NCBI GenBank assembly: GCA_009777435.1
Contig: WRLW01000021.1
Span: 1-13,205 of the forward strand
Origin: Oscillospiraceae bacterium
GTDB lineage: Bacteria > Bacillota > Clostridia > Oscillospirales > UBA929
Reading direction: 5' to 3'
Length of the DNA stretch: 13,205 bases
Below the pieces are notes generated by a model, which saw nothing but the letters and a program-made list of their open reading frames with translations, made no database searches and was not told where the DNA came from. The stretch's first letter is position 1; every line of letters starts with the position of its first letter. The translations under genes were made by a program, and so were the position numbers. Shown in pieces: positions 1-6,982 of this stretch.

Positions 1-443
1 GGACGCTGTATCAGCAGACGCGCGGCTTTATTTTTGAGCGCTCGGTATACCGGCTTATAGAGGACGGCGGCGTGCTGACCGCGGACAAGGGCGACCAATT
101 ATGGGAGGCCGCGAGCGCGCCGTTCCGCGGCGCGTCGCTCGAAACGCCGGAGCAGGCGCGCGCCGCTTGGGCGGGCATACCGCACTTTTACCGCGACTTT
201 TATGTGGTGAACTACGCGTTCAGCGTGGCGGCCGCCGAAACCTTTGCCCAAGCTCTGGAAAACGGGCGCGGCGGGCTTGTGCTTGATTTTCTTAAAGCGG
301 GCGGCTCGCAGCCCGCCTACAGGCTGTTTTGCGCGATGGGTGTTGATTTATTGGAGCAAAGCGCGTATAATGACGTGGTAACCCGGCTGGACGGTCTGTA
401 TAACGTCATACAGGGGCTTGAATTCCCCGCGAAGGCGGCCTGA
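1..443 (+). CDS. M3-family oligoendopeptidase (PepF-like), C-terminal part
   Basis: The reading frame is open from position 3 and ends with TGA at 441-443, giving the last 146 residues of a protein that begins before the window. The segment with IPHFYRDFYVVNYAFS followed by alternating Ala/Ala-Glu residues matches the substrate-binding C-terminal helices of the M3 oligoendopeptidase F family, where a similar IPHFY..FYVY.YA sequence is typical. The later FLKAGGSQPAYRLFCAMGVD also fits the family, which usually has a Leu-Lys-x-Gly-Gly-Ser segment and an aGVD segment near its end. The zinc-binding HExxH motif should lie upstream of the window and cannot be checked. The expected role is a cytoplasmic zinc metallopeptidase that cleaves short peptides. 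The internal GTG at 72 is not a real start because the homology begins before it. Confidence 0.8.
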   Translation, partial: TLYQQTRGFIFERSVYRLIEDGGVLTADKGDQLWEAASAPFRGASLETPEQARAAWAGIPHFYRDFYVVNYAFSVAAAETFAQALENGRGGLVLDFLKAGGSQPAYRLFCAMGVDLLEQSAYNDVVTRLDGLYNVIQGLEFPAKAA

Positions 444-482
444 GCCTCCGTTTCAGCCGCGCAGAGAAAGGATGTCATTATC

Positions 483-1727
483 ATGCTATTGGAAGCGTTG
501 GAATTAGTAAGGCAAGCCGACCCGGAGATCGGGGAGGCAATGCTTGCGGAGCTGGCGCGTCAGCGCGACGGTCTTGAGCTGATCGCGTCCGAGAATTTCG
601 TCTCCGAGGCCGTCATGGCGGCCATGGGCTCGGTGCTGACCAACAAATACGCGGAAGGGCTGCCCGGCAAAAGATATTACGGCGGCTGCGGCTGTGTGGA
701 CGTGGCGGAGGAGCTGGCGCGCAAGCGCGCGTGCGAGCTGTTCGGCGCGGAACACGCAAACGTGCAGCCGCACAGCGGCGCGCAGGCCAACAACGCCGTA
801 TATTTCGCCTTTTGCAAGCCGGGCGACTCCGTTCTGGCCATGAACCTGAGCCACGGAGGTCATTTGACGCACGGCAGCCCGGTCAATATATCCGGCTGCT
901 ACTATAATATAATCCCATACGGCGTGGACGAGGAGACGGGCTATGTCAACATGGACGACGTGCGGCGGCTGGCGCTTGAGCACAGGCCGCGCATGATACT
1001 CGCCGGCTATTCGGCCTATCCGCGCATACTGGATTTCAAGGCTTTTGCCGACATCGCCAAAGAATCCGGCGCTATACTGTTCGTCGATATGGCGCATTTC
1101 GCGGGCCTTGTGGCCGCCAAACTGCACCCCAGCCCGGTTCCCTACGCCGACGTTGTGACCGCCACTACCCATAAAACGCTGCGCGGCCCGCGCGGCGGGC
1201 TTGTGCTATGCAAGGCCGAACACCAAAAGGCCGTTGACAGAGGGGTGTTCCCCGGTACGCAGGGCGGCCCGCTGATGCACGTCATCGCGGCAAAGGCCGT
1301 GGCTTTCGGAGAGGCCATGAAGCCCGAATTCGCCGATTACGGCCGCCGCGTTCTGGACAACGCGCAGGCCCTCAGCAAAGGGCTGACGGCCAAAGGGTTC
1401 AAGCTTATCACGGGCGGCACCGACAACCATCTTATGGTGGCCGACCTGCGCCCCTTCGGCGTGACCGGCAAGCGGATGCAGGAGCGCCTTGACGACGTAC
1501 ACCTGACAGTCAGCAGAAGCTCTTTTCCGGGCGACCCTGAGAAGCCGTATTACACAAGCGGCATACGCATAGGCACGCCGGCCGTTACCACGCGCGGCCT
1601 CAACACGGACGACATGAATGTTCTGGCCGATTTACTGTATATGGCCGCCGCCGACTTCGACGCCAAAGCCGCGTACATACGCGAGACCGTCGCGGGCATT
1701 TGCGGGAAATACCCGCTGTATAACTGA
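483..1727 (+). CDS. glyA: Serine hydroxymethyltransferase
   Basis: This PLP enzyme interconverts serine and glycine while transferring a one-carbon unit to tetrahydrofolate, feeding purine, thymidylate and methionine synthesis in the cytoplasm. The 414-residue length is normal for bacterial SHMT. The N-terminal part has the conserved ELIASENFVS and NKYAEGLPGKRYYGG segments (about residues 30-68). The PLP-binding lysine sits in TTHKTLRGPRGG, with Lys231 predicted to form the Schiff base. The VDMAHFAGLVA segment that contacts the cofactor lies shortly before it. The ATG at 483 is preceded by a GAAAGGATG-type ribosome-binding site. It follows the peptidase gene after 39 bases, so the two may be co-transcribed. 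No T-rich terminator is visible in the 22 bases separating it from the convergent SLOG gene. Confidence 0.97.
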   Translation: MLLEALELVRQADPEIGEAMLAELARQRDGLELIASENFVSEAVMAAMGSVLTNKYAEGLPGKRYYGGCGCVDVAEELARKRACELFGAEHANVQPHSGAQANNAVYFAFCKPGDSVLAMNLSHGGHLTHGSPVNISGCYYNIIPYGVDEETGYVNMDDVRRLALEHRPRMILAGYSAYPRILDFKAFADIAKESGAILFVDMAHFAGLVAAKLHPSPVPYADVVTATTHKTLRGPRGGLVLCKAEHQKAVDRGVFPGTQGGPLMHVIAAKAVAFGEAMKPEFADYGRRVLDNAQALSKGLTAKGFKLITGGTDNHLMVADLRPFGVTGKRMQERLDDVHLTVSRSSFPGDPEKPYYTSGIRIGTPAVTTRGLNTDDMNVLADLLYMAAADFDAKAAYIRETVAGICGKYPLYN

Positions 1728-1749
1728 CGCCTTTCGCCTATGGCGACGG

Positions 1750-2223
1750 TCACTCGATACCCCAAGCCGTGTTGATGATCTTCAAATTTTTCTTCATCGC
1801 GTAATTCACGGTGTAAAATGTTCCGCCCGCCGGTTTGACCAGATAACAGACACAATACCGGCTTTGATTCACCAAGCTGCGGTTCCGTACGCGCATACAG
1901 CCGTTGTGGTATTTATCGGACGCATATACGATCTCATCAGCCTGTTTCAGGATGTGGTCGTATATTTTTTTGTCATACCACCTTTCGGGCTGATCGCGGC
2001 AAGGCAATACCATGATCAGCTTAACGGCGGGATTACGCTCTCTCGCTTTAATTACGGCGGAAGCCGCCATGAGGTCAAAACCGGCGCCGCCACCGTTCCT
2101 GAAAAACACCACCCCTTGCCTGATAAGGCTGACAATTTCCAATTCGAGACGATTTTGGATTTTTTCAGTCTTATCTTTTGGAAGCTTTCTGTGACCTGTA
2201 AAACAGCAGGTTATATTTGTCAT
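1750..2223 (-). CDS. SLOG-domain protein, DUF1273/YpsA-like
   Basis: A 157-residue cytoplasmic protein with the signature of DUF1273-type SLOG (Smf/LOG-like Rossmann) proteins. It has CCFTGHR at residues 6-12, a glycine-rich nucleotide-pocket sequence GGGAGFD at 44-50, a VLPCRDQPERW segment around 72-82, and RNRSLVN...PAGGTFYTVNYA at 113-142. SLOG domains bind or process nucleotide-derived ligands, and some act in phage defence or stress signalling. The substrate of this one cannot be read from sequence. The start is supported by GGTGA seven bases upstream and by a TTGCAA-N17-TAATAT promoter. The gene and its surroundings are richer in A+T than the neighbours, and it diverges from a small XRE regulator, so this may be an acquired two-gene unit. 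It converges on glyA with a 22-base gap. Confidence 0.8.
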   Translation of the reverse strand: MTNITCCFTGHRKLPKDKTEKIQNRLELEIVSLIRQGVVFFRNGGGAGFDLMAASAVIKARERNPAVKLIMVLPCRDQPERWYDKKIYDHILKQADEIVYASDKYHNGCMRVRNRSLVNQSRYCVCYLVKPAGGTFYTVNYAMKKNLKIINTAWGIE

Positions 2224-2241
2224 AAAATCATCACCGATTAT

Positions 2242-2270
2242 ATATTACCTCAAAATAAAATAAATTGCAA
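2242..2270 (-). promoter_or_regulatory. Putative sigma-A promoter of the SLOG gene
   Basis: Read on the minus strand, TTGCAA (2270-2265) is separated by exactly 17 bases from TAATAT (2247-2242). The predicted start site lies about 12 bases before the SLOG start codon, so the leader would be very short but would still contain the GGTGA ribosome-binding site. Inferred from sequence only. Confidence 0.45.
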
Positions 2271-2287
2271 ATATATAATATGCAAAA

Positions 2288-2296
2288 TGCTATTAT
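2288..2296 (+). promoter_or_regulatory. Putative extended -10 promoter of the XRE regulator
   Basis: TGCTATTAT is a good extended -10 element upstream of the regulator start at 2352. A TTGCAA lies upstream but at 20 bases, which is too far for a normal -35. This palindromic TTGCAA is shared with the divergent SLOG promoter. Confidence 0.35.
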
Positions 2297-2351
2297 ACGT
2301 TTGTTTAATCCTTGTATGCCGTTGGTTATCCTTATTATTGAGGTGATCGGC

Positions 2352-2579
2352 GTGAATAGGCATAGTGATAAATTTCATAAGCTGGCACTTAATATTGCCT
2401 TTTATCGCAAGAGGAAACGGCTTACACAATTACAGCTTGCCGAAAAGCTGGAAATCAGCAGAACGCATATCAGCAATATAGAGGCGCCTAATTACCCTGT
2501 TTCGTTTTCAATGTCGCTGCTTTTTGATATCGCGGATGCCCTTGATGTCGAGCCGGAATCATTGTTTCACTTCAGATGA
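2352..2579 (+). CDS. Small XRE/Cro-C1 helix-turn-helix regulator
   Basis: A 75-residue protein that is almost entirely one XRE-type HTH domain. The N-terminal helix with RKRKRLTQLQLAEKLEIS leads into the recognition helix region SRTHISNIEAP, and a third part FDIADALDVEPESLF closes the fold, as in phage-type repressors. The frame is open further upstream from 2265, but GTG at 2352 is chosen because GAGGTGAT lies just before it and the homology starts here. The upstream extension is hydrophobic and would not belong to the domain. It is divergent from the SLOG gene across about 128 AT-rich bases, so it probably controls that gene and itself. No second domain is present, so any ligand sensing would have to be indirect. 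Confidence 0.85.
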   Translation: MNRHSDKFHKLALNIAFYRKRKRLTQLQLAEKLEISRTHISNIEAPNYPVSFSMSLLFDIADALDVEPESLFHFR

Positions 2580-2608
2580 ATCGCGGCAGGCGCGCGCAAG
2601 GAGTAATT

Positions 2609-2625
2609 TGCCCGGGGGCATTTTT
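2609..2625 (+). terminator. Weak intrinsic terminator candidate after the XRE gene
   Basis: A short GC stem (TGCC/GGCA around CGGG, 2609-2620) is followed directly by five T (2621-2625). It lies 30 bases after the regulator stop. The stem is short, so its strength is doubtful. Confidence 0.4.
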
Positions 2626-2636
2626 GCGAAACACGA

Positions 2637-2661
2637 AGCGCCACCCCGGCGGGGCGGCGCT
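2637..2661. repeat. GC-rich inverted repeat, possible terminator of the minus-strand operon
   Basis: AGCGCCACCCC (2637-2647) and GGGGCGGCGCT (2651-2661) pair with a single A/C mismatch around a GGC loop. On the minus strand it sits 17 bases beyond the stop of the membrane-protein gene, but only a weak T-rich stretch follows. It may end transcription from the right or protect the mRNA end. Confidence 0.45.
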
Positions 2662-2678
2662 CAGTATGTAAACGCAGG

Positions 2679-3452
2679 TCACATCAGCTTTACGGTATAA
2701 TACACCGCCAGCACGAACAGGTAGCCCAAAACGCCTATCATAGCCCAGAAGGAAAACGCCGCGCCTATCAGCAGCGCCGCCAGCAGCGCCGCGTTCAAGG
2801 CGAGATATGTTACATACATCAGCGGGAAGTTCGCGTTGGCGGGAAGCAGGCGCAAGCCGCCCAGCATCCCCCTGCGCCGTGAAATATAGTATGTCACGCC
2901 GAGCGCGCCGATCAGAAGCAGGGTCGCGGCGCCGTATCCTATATACGACAGCATCGATTTGCCCAATAAGCGGCTGAAGCCATAGAGCGTCAGGGCGGCG
3001 CAGCCGGTCACGACGGCCTGTACGAAGAAGTCGCGCTGGTAAATATTATAGACCAGATACAAAACGGCGACCGATATCAAAACCACATACAGCAGCGGGA
3101 AAACCTCGTATTGGTTGCGGTATATCAGCGCCAGCGCGCCCGCGAACAGCAGCGCGATAGACGTGATATGCAGCAGCCGCCCCACCCAGACGCTGCCCGG
3201 CGAACGCTTCCAAAGCACGGCCATATATATCAGGCCGGCCAAGGACGCCGCGGCTATCGTCAGCGCCGCGAACAGGCACCCATATGATACGGTTATCATG
3301 TGCCTGCCGTTGTCCGCTATCAAAAGCCGGTTTAACAGCATCAGCAGCAGCAGGGCGGCCAAGCTCAACCCGAATACCAACAGTATCCGGTTGGTCAGCT
3401 CTTCCTCCTTTTGCTTGCGTTTCGCGCGCAGTTCGGTTTTCGTCTTTGCCAC
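2679..3452 (-). CDS. Polytopic membrane protein of unknown function
   Basis: A 257-residue protein that I do not recognise. It begins with a short, strongly charged cytoplasmic segment (KTKTELRAKRKQKEEEL, residues 3-19), which may form a helix. About eight hydrophobic membrane segments follow and fill nearly the whole protein, with only short loops and basic residues between them (for example ISRRRG). No catalytic motif is visible. GTG at 3452 is chosen over the longer open frame to 3476 because GGAGG lies eight bases before it. The gene begins 30 bases after rsmE on the same strand with no terminator between, so the two are likely one operon. The association may be positional only, and I infer no shared role. 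Confidence 0.75.
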   Translation of the reverse strand: MAKTKTELRAKRKQKEEELTNRILLVFGLSLAALLLLMLLNRLLIADNGRHMITVSYGCLFAALTIAAASLAGLIYMAVLWKRSPGSVWVGRLLHITSIALLFAGALALIYRNQYEVFPLLYVVLISVAVLYLVYNIYQRDFFVQAVVTGCAALTLYGFSRLLGKSMLSYIGYGAATLLLIGALGVTYYISRRRGMLGGLRLLPANANFPLMYVTYLALNAALLAALLIGAAFSFWAMIGVLGYLFVLAVYYTVKLM

Positions 3453-3482
3453 GCAGCAAACCTCCAGTCGGCGCAACCGCCG

Positions 3483-4196
3483 CTAAATATCACGCGCCTC
3501 GTACAGCACGATCGACAGCGCCGTGACCGGCGCGGTTTCAGATCTCAGGACTCGTTTGCCGAGCGATACCGGGAGCCATCCGGTCTTGGACGCGAAAATA
3601 GCCTCAGCGTCGGTAAAGCCGCCTTCCGGGCCGCACATAACGCATACCGGCCCCGGCGGGCTCGCGAGCCGTTCCCTTATGGAATTCCGCGACCTCTCAA
3701 AACAGAACAGCTTAAGCGACCGCCGTCTGTCATGCAATAACGCCGCCGCCATATCGCCGGCGTGAAAGACGCCCACCAGCTTGCCGCGCCCGGATTGCTT
3801 ACACGCCTCGAACGCTATGCGCGACAGGCGCGCGAGCTTGTTTTCGCTATAGTGTGTCACGCAGCGCTCGGATTCAAACATGTATATGGCCGACGCGCCT
3901 AATTCCACGGTTTTTTGGACGGCATACTCAAGCCGGTCGCCCTTTGTGTAAGCGAGATAGACGCAGACCTCGCAGGCGGGCTCGTTGGTTTTGTCAAGGC
4001 GTCCGAGCAGGGTCAGAACGGCGGCCCCGGCGTCGCAGCGTATCAGCTCCGCTGAATAATCGTTTCCGCCGCCGTCGCAGAGTATAACGCCGTCGCCCGG
4101 TTTCAGGCGCAGAACCGAATGAATGTGGCGCGCCTCGGAGCCTGTCAGTTCGACAAGCCCGTCCTTTTGCGAGCCATCCCAGAAGAAACGGCGCAC
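3483..4196 (-). CDS. rsmE: 16S rRNA (uracil-1498-N3)-methyltransferase
   Basis: This SPOUT-class enzyme uses S-adenosylmethionine to methylate N3 of U1498 in the 30S subunit. The 237-residue length is normal. An N-terminal PUA-like RNA-binding domain (about 1-70, including EARHIHSVLRLKPGD) is followed by the SPOUT knot. The signature motifs are CKQSGR (132-137), CGPEGGFTDAE (188-198) and SLGKRVLRSETA (211-222), which form the cofactor pocket and knot. The start codon is GTG, preceded by GGTGG seven bases upstream and by a TTGCAA-N17-TAATAT promoter. It heads a likely two-gene operon with the downstream membrane protein. The usual partner prmA is not adjacent here. Confidence 0.95.
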   Translation of the reverse strand: MRRFFWDGSQKDGLVELTGSEARHIHSVLRLKPGDGVILCDGGGNDYSAELIRCDAGAAVLTLLGRLDKTNEPACEVCVYLAYTKGDRLEYAVQKTVELGASAIYMFESERCVTHYSENKLARLSRIAFEACKQSGRGKLVGVFHAGDMAAALLHDRRRSLKLFCFERSRNSIRERLASPPGPVCVMCGPEGGFTDAEAIFASKTGWLPVSLGKRVLRSETAPVTALSIVLYEARDI

Positions 4197-4215
4197 AGTT
4201 ACACCACCCTACGCT

Positions 4216-4244
4216 ATATTAACAAATATCGCGACAAGTTGCAA
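4216..4244 (-). promoter_or_regulatory. Putative sigma-A promoter of rsmE
   Basis: On the minus strand TTGCAA (4244-4239), 17 bases, then TAATAT (4221-4216). Both hexamers and the spacing are identical to the SLOG promoter in this window. Transcription would start about 13 bases before the GTG codon, just ahead of the ribosome-binding site. Confidence 0.5.
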
Positions 4245-4260
4245 GGGCGAATTACAAAGG

Positions 4261-4803
4261 TCATCCGCCGCGCGGCTTAATCGCCTTTTTTATGGGGGAT
4301 ATGACCGTCAAGGCGGCTATGCCGCCGATAGACGCCGTAATGATCTGCGGGTATGAGAAGGTCAGTGAAATGGCGGCGGCCTGATTGCTGTTCAGCTCGA
4401 GGATATAGGGCACGGCGATCAGCACGATACCTGTGTACAGCGCCGCGAACTTAACTATGGCGGCGGCGAAGGGCGCGAGGAAGTAAAAAGCCTTATGCCG
4501 CCCGCCAAGCCCGCCCATTATTTTCCAAACAACGACAAGCGACATATTCCCCAAGGCGATAAACGGTATAAGCTGCGCGAACGGCGACCCCAGCCCGGCC
4601 AGCCACGCGAATACCGGCGACATGGCCGCGACGGTCAGTCCGGTCGCCAAGCCGCATATCATTACCGAAACGGCCAGCGTCAGGTTTACCAGCGACCCTG
4701 TTAAATAATGGCTGCCCATCGGCGCGCTGACGAATTGCAGCGACACCAGAAGCGCCGTAAAAACGGCTGTGCGCGTGATCCATAATATGGGTTTTTTTGT
4801 CAT
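4261..4803 (-). CDS. Membrane protein resembling an ECF transporter S component
   Basis: A 180-residue, very hydrophobic protein with five to six predicted membrane segments. The N-terminal segment ITRTAVFTALLVSLQFVSAP has the look of ECF-transporter substrate-binding (S) components, which often begin with a Thr-x-x-Ala-hFhAL stretch, and the LTGSLVNLTLAV segment and overall length also fit. The substrate cannot be inferred, and no EcfA or EcfT gene is in the window, so a shared energising module elsewhere would be needed. The start at 4803 leaves AAGGA 11 bases upstream. An earlier ATG at 4815 directly abuts that same site and is less likely. The gene is divergent from feoA across about 130 bases. 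I see no preQ1, TPP or other riboswitch in its leader. Confidence 0.65.
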   Translation of the reverse strand: MTKKPILWITRTAVFTALLVSLQFVSAPMGSHYLTGSLVNLTLAVSVMICGLATGLTVAAMSPVFAWLAGLGSPFAQLIPFIALGNMSLVVVWKIMGGLGGRHKAFYFLAPFAAAIVKFAALYTGIVLIAVPYILELNSNQAAAISLTFSYPQIITASIGGIAALTVISPIKKAIKPRGG

Positions 4804-4847
4804 AGCGGCGTTCATCCTTTTTTATGTTTTGGGCGGGAGCGCGATAT

Positions 4848-4864
4848 TTGGCTTATGAAACCAA
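4848..4864. promoter_or_regulatory. Inverted repeat between the ECF-S gene and feoA, candidate operator
   Basis: TTGGCTT and AAACCAA form 7-base arms with one mismatch around ATG. The repeat lies just upstream of a TATAAT on the feoA side, about where a regulator could affect either divergent gene. It does not resemble a classical Fur or DtxR box. Confidence 0.3.
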
Positions 4865-4886
4865 TAACACCCGCGGGAATTTTGAA

Positions 4887-4892
4887 TATAAT
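4887..4892 (+). promoter_or_regulatory. Putative -10 box of the feoAB promoter
   Basis: A consensus TATAAT lies 42 bases before the feoA start. No good -35 is found at 16-18 bases, which suggests an activator-dependent or otherwise controlled promoter. Confidence 0.4.
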
Positions 4893-4934
4893 GGTTACAG
4901 TAAGCAAAATATCGACTTTGGAGGCGCTTGAAAT

Positions 4935-5156
4935 ATGAAAAACCTTGCAGGTATGGCCGAAGGCGAGACGGCGCGGGTGGCCGGGCTGCTGTCCGCGGGG
5001 CCGATGCGCAGGAGACTTCTGGATTTGGGGCTTATAAAGGGTACGCGCGTTGAATGTTTGCAGAAAAGCCCGGCGGGCGACCCGGTGGCATACGGCGTAC
5101 GCGGGGCCGTTATCGCGCTGCGTGAAGAGGACGCGGCAAAGGTGCTGGTAATTTGA
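4935..5156 (+). CDS. feoA: Ferrous iron transport protein A
   Basis: A 73-residue cytoplasmic protein with the SH3-like FeoA fold. Family marks are the N-terminal LAGMAEGETARVAGL, the middle segment MRRRLLDLGLIKGTRVECL (about 24-42) and the C-terminal VRGAVIALREEDAAKVLV. FeoA proteins associate with FeoB and affect its GTP-driven Fe2+ uptake. The ATG is preceded by GGAGG at a spacing of about nine bases. The stop codon overlaps a possible TTG start of feoB, and a better GTG start lies 21 bases further, so feoA and feoB are one transcription unit. feoA itself is intact although its partner gene is interrupted. Confidence 0.93.
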   Translation: MKNLAGMAEGETARVAGLLSAGPMRRRLLDLGLIKGTRVECLQKSPAGDPVAYGVRGAVIALREEDAAKVLVI

Positions 5157-5176
5157 ATAGCCGGGAGGCCGCGCGC

Positions 5177-6505
5177 GTGAGCAGGTATTCTAAATTAAAG
5201 GAGACGTCCGGCGGGCTTAAAGGCCCGGCGGGGAGCCGCGTCATAGCGCTGGCCGGCAGCCCGAACGTCGGCAAGAGTACGGTTTTCAACGCCCTGACCG
5301 GACTGAATCAGCACACGGGCAATTGGCCGGGTAAAACCGTGGCGGCCGCGCGCGGCGTTTGCGGGTATAAGGGCGAGGATTACATATTTGTGGATCTGCC
5401 CGGCACATATTCGCTGGCGGCGCGCTCGGCGGAGGAGGAGATCGCGCGCGACTTCCTTATGACCGGCGGCGCTGACGCCGCCGTGGTGGTGTGCGACGCG
5501 ACCTGTCTTGAGCGCGGCATGAATCTGGCGCTGCAAGTCATGGAGCTTATGCCGAATACAGTAATATGCGTCAACCTGATAGACGAGGCGCGCAAAAAAC
5601 GGGCGGCTGTGGATATCAAAAGGCTGTCCGACCGTCTGGCGGCGCCTGTCGTGGCGACCGGCGCGAGGAGCGGCGAGGGGCTTGACGCGCTGATGGAGGC
5701 CGTGCGCCTCGCTTGTGAAACGCGGGCCGCGCCATACCGGGTACCTTACCCGGAGGCGGTGGAGCGGGCGGTCTCCATACTGGAGCCGGCCGTTTCGGAA
5801 CGGCTGAAAGGGGCGCTTGACGCGCGGTATGTCTCGCTGCTCATGATGTCGCGCGACGCTTCGATAGACGCCATAGACCGCGGCTTTGGCCTGAACGCGG
5901 ACGAGGACGCCGCGCGCGCGCTTGAGCGGGCGGCCGCCGTGCTTGACGGCGCGGGCATCGAAAGCCTGAGCGACGCGCTTGCGGACGCGACGGTGCGGGA
6001 AGCGGAGGCTGTATGCCGCGACACGGCTTATGGCGAGGCCGACTGCGCGCGCGACCGCAGATTAGACAGGATACTGACCGGACGGCTTACCGGGATACCC
6101 GTTATGATGCTTTTATTGTGCGCCGTTCTGTGGCTTACCATTACGGGGGCGAACTATCCGTCGAGACTGCTCGCGGCCGCGCTGTTTTGGCTGCAGGATG
6201 GGCTGAGCGGGCTGTTTATGAAGGCGGGCGCTCCGGTATGGCTGCACGATATGCTTGTGACGGGGGTATACCGTGTGCTGGCGTGGGTGGTTTCGGTGAT
6301 GCTGCCGCCAATGGCTCTGTTTTTCCCGATGTTAACGCTGCTGGAGGATTTCGGGTATTTGCCGCGCGTGGCGTTTATGCTGGATCACGGGCTTAAAAAA
6401 TGCCGCGCCTGCGGTAAACAGGCGCTGACCATGTGTATGGTATGTCTGAACCTGTATTTGAAGGCCGCCGGGAGCGTGCGGATAAGCGGCTTCAGCGCCT
6501 CATAA
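5177..6505 (+). CDS. feoB: Ferrous iron transporter FeoB, 5' part, interrupted by an integrated element
   Basis: The gene encodes the cytoplasmic GTPase and the first membrane helices of the Fe2+ transporter. With GTG at 5177 as residue 1, the G domain has GSPNVGKS (27-34), DLPG (73-76), NLID (133-136) and a G5 ARSGEG region. A helical spacer and about three membrane segments follow, ending in EDFGYLPRVAFMLDHGLKK. The FeoB sequence stops at residue 419 (ending ...GKQALTM). The next 23 codons are encoded by the left end of the inserted element and stop at TAA 6503-6505, giving a 442-residue product instead of about 700. The rest of FeoB lies at 11666-12511 in the same orientation. The GTG start has GGGAGG eight bases upstream; the TTG at 5153, overlapping the feoA stop, is the alternative. 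The truncated protein lacks most of both gate domains and should not transport iron alone. Confidence 0.93.
   Translation: MSRYSKLKETSGGLKGPAGSRVIALAGSPNVGKSTVFNALTGLNQHTGNWPGKTVAAARGVCGYKGEDYIFVDLPGTYSLAARSAEEEIARDFLMTGGADAAVVVCDATCLERGMNLALQVMELMPNTVICVNLIDEARKKRAAVDIKRLSDRLAAPVVATGARSGEGLDALMEAVRLACETRAAPYRVPYPEAVERAVSILEPAVSERLKGALDARYVSLLMMSRDASIDAIDRGFGLNADEDAARALERAAAVLDGAGIESLSDALADATVREAEAVCRDTAYGEADCARDRRLDRILTGRLTGIPVMMLLLCAVLWLTITGANYPSRLLAAALFWLQDGLSGLFMKAGAPVWLHDMLVTGVYRVLAWVVSVMLPPMALFFPMLTLLEDFGYLPRVAFMLDHGLKKCRACGKQALTMCMVCLNLYLKAAGSVRISGFSAS
6421..6449 (+). other. attL, left junction of the element in feoB
   Basis: The host half-site, ending GCTGACCATG at 6433, is followed by the core TG (6434-6435) and the element half-site TATGGTATGTCTGA (6436-6449). 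The core falls in a TGT cysteine codon of feoB. The element half-site is the exact reverse complement of the one at attR. Confidence 0.88.
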
Positions 6506-6946
6506 AGCGGAGGTTTTCAGGAGATAATTGCGAAACAGCAAGTCCTCGTTGCAGATATGGTCGATCCACCAGTTTTTTAGAAAGTTCATAAATTGATAAG
6601 GATCCCCGGCCAGCATACTCTTTCTTCCGACCAGAAGCAGCTTTGAGGTCAGCTTGCCGTGCAGCTCCTGATGGGCGGTAAAACCGGGGAAACGGCATTT
6701 CTCATGAAAATCCTCTTCGATCTTGAAGTGGATATGAGTATAGTCATGGATCATATCGACTATCGGCGCGAGCATCTCCTTGATATAATAGTTCTGCATC
6801 CCGTAATACAGGGAATTTATGGTAGTGACAATGCCTCTGTGCTGCTCGTCGATTATAGGTATGCCCAGATTGTATTCCGGCTTCCAGACTATAAAGACAT
6901 TGTGTTCCAGCAAAGCGGTATGGATTTCACAGGGATTTCCTTGCAT
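6500..6946 (-). CDS. Bacteriohemerythrin, single domain
   Basis: A 148-residue four-helix non-haem di-iron protein that binds O2 or buffers or senses oxygen and iron in the cytoplasm. All seven expected iron ligands are visible: His36 (IIDEQH), His73 and Glu77 (HFKIE), His92 and His96 (HQELH), His130 and Asp135 (HICNED). The N-terminal VWKPEYNLGIPIID segment is also typical. It is a stand-alone domain, not fused to a chemoreceptor or cyclase. The frame is open to 7084, but ATG 6946 is chosen because GGAGGG lies about nine bases before it and a TTTACA-N17-TATTAT promoter precedes it. The stop codon overlaps the end of the truncated feoB frame, so feoB read-through would run antisense to this gene. 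Lying inside feoB, an iron-binding protein as cargo is notable. Confidence 0.92.
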   Translation of the reverse strand: MQGNPCEIHTALLEHNVFIVWKPEYNLGIPIIDEQHRGIVTTINSLYYGMQNYYIKEMLAPIVDMIHDYTHIHFKIEEDFHEKCRFPGFTAHQELHGKLTSKLLLVGRKSMLAGDPYQFMNFLKNWWIDHICNEDLLFRNYLLKTSAL

Positions 6947-6982
6947 GTTCCGATCCCTCCGAGCTTTCTGTTTATTGCCATA

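Noticed and set aside
504..1172. Minus-strand frame of 222 codons within glyA
   Set aside because: A frame left open by GC-rich codon bias opposite a clear glyA; no recognisable protein.
1734..1746. Small hairpin TCGCC-TAT-GGCGA as a glyA terminator
   Set aside because: The stem has only five pairs and no T-run follows on either strand.
1618..2346. Long plus-strand frame of 242 codons running from glyA through the SLOG gene
   Set aside because: It is the antisense shadow of the SLOG gene plus an out-of-frame overlap with the end of glyA. It has no family resemblance and no ribosome-binding site, while the minus-strand SLOG motifs are clear.
4816..4934. Riboswitch (preQ1 or TPP type) upstream of the ECF-S-like gene
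   Set aside because: I could not find the conserved sequence blocks or a plausible fold; the leader is too short for most classes.
4861..4934. Fur box upstream of feoA
   Set aside because: No stretch resembles the GATAATGATAATCATTATC-type consensus closely enough.
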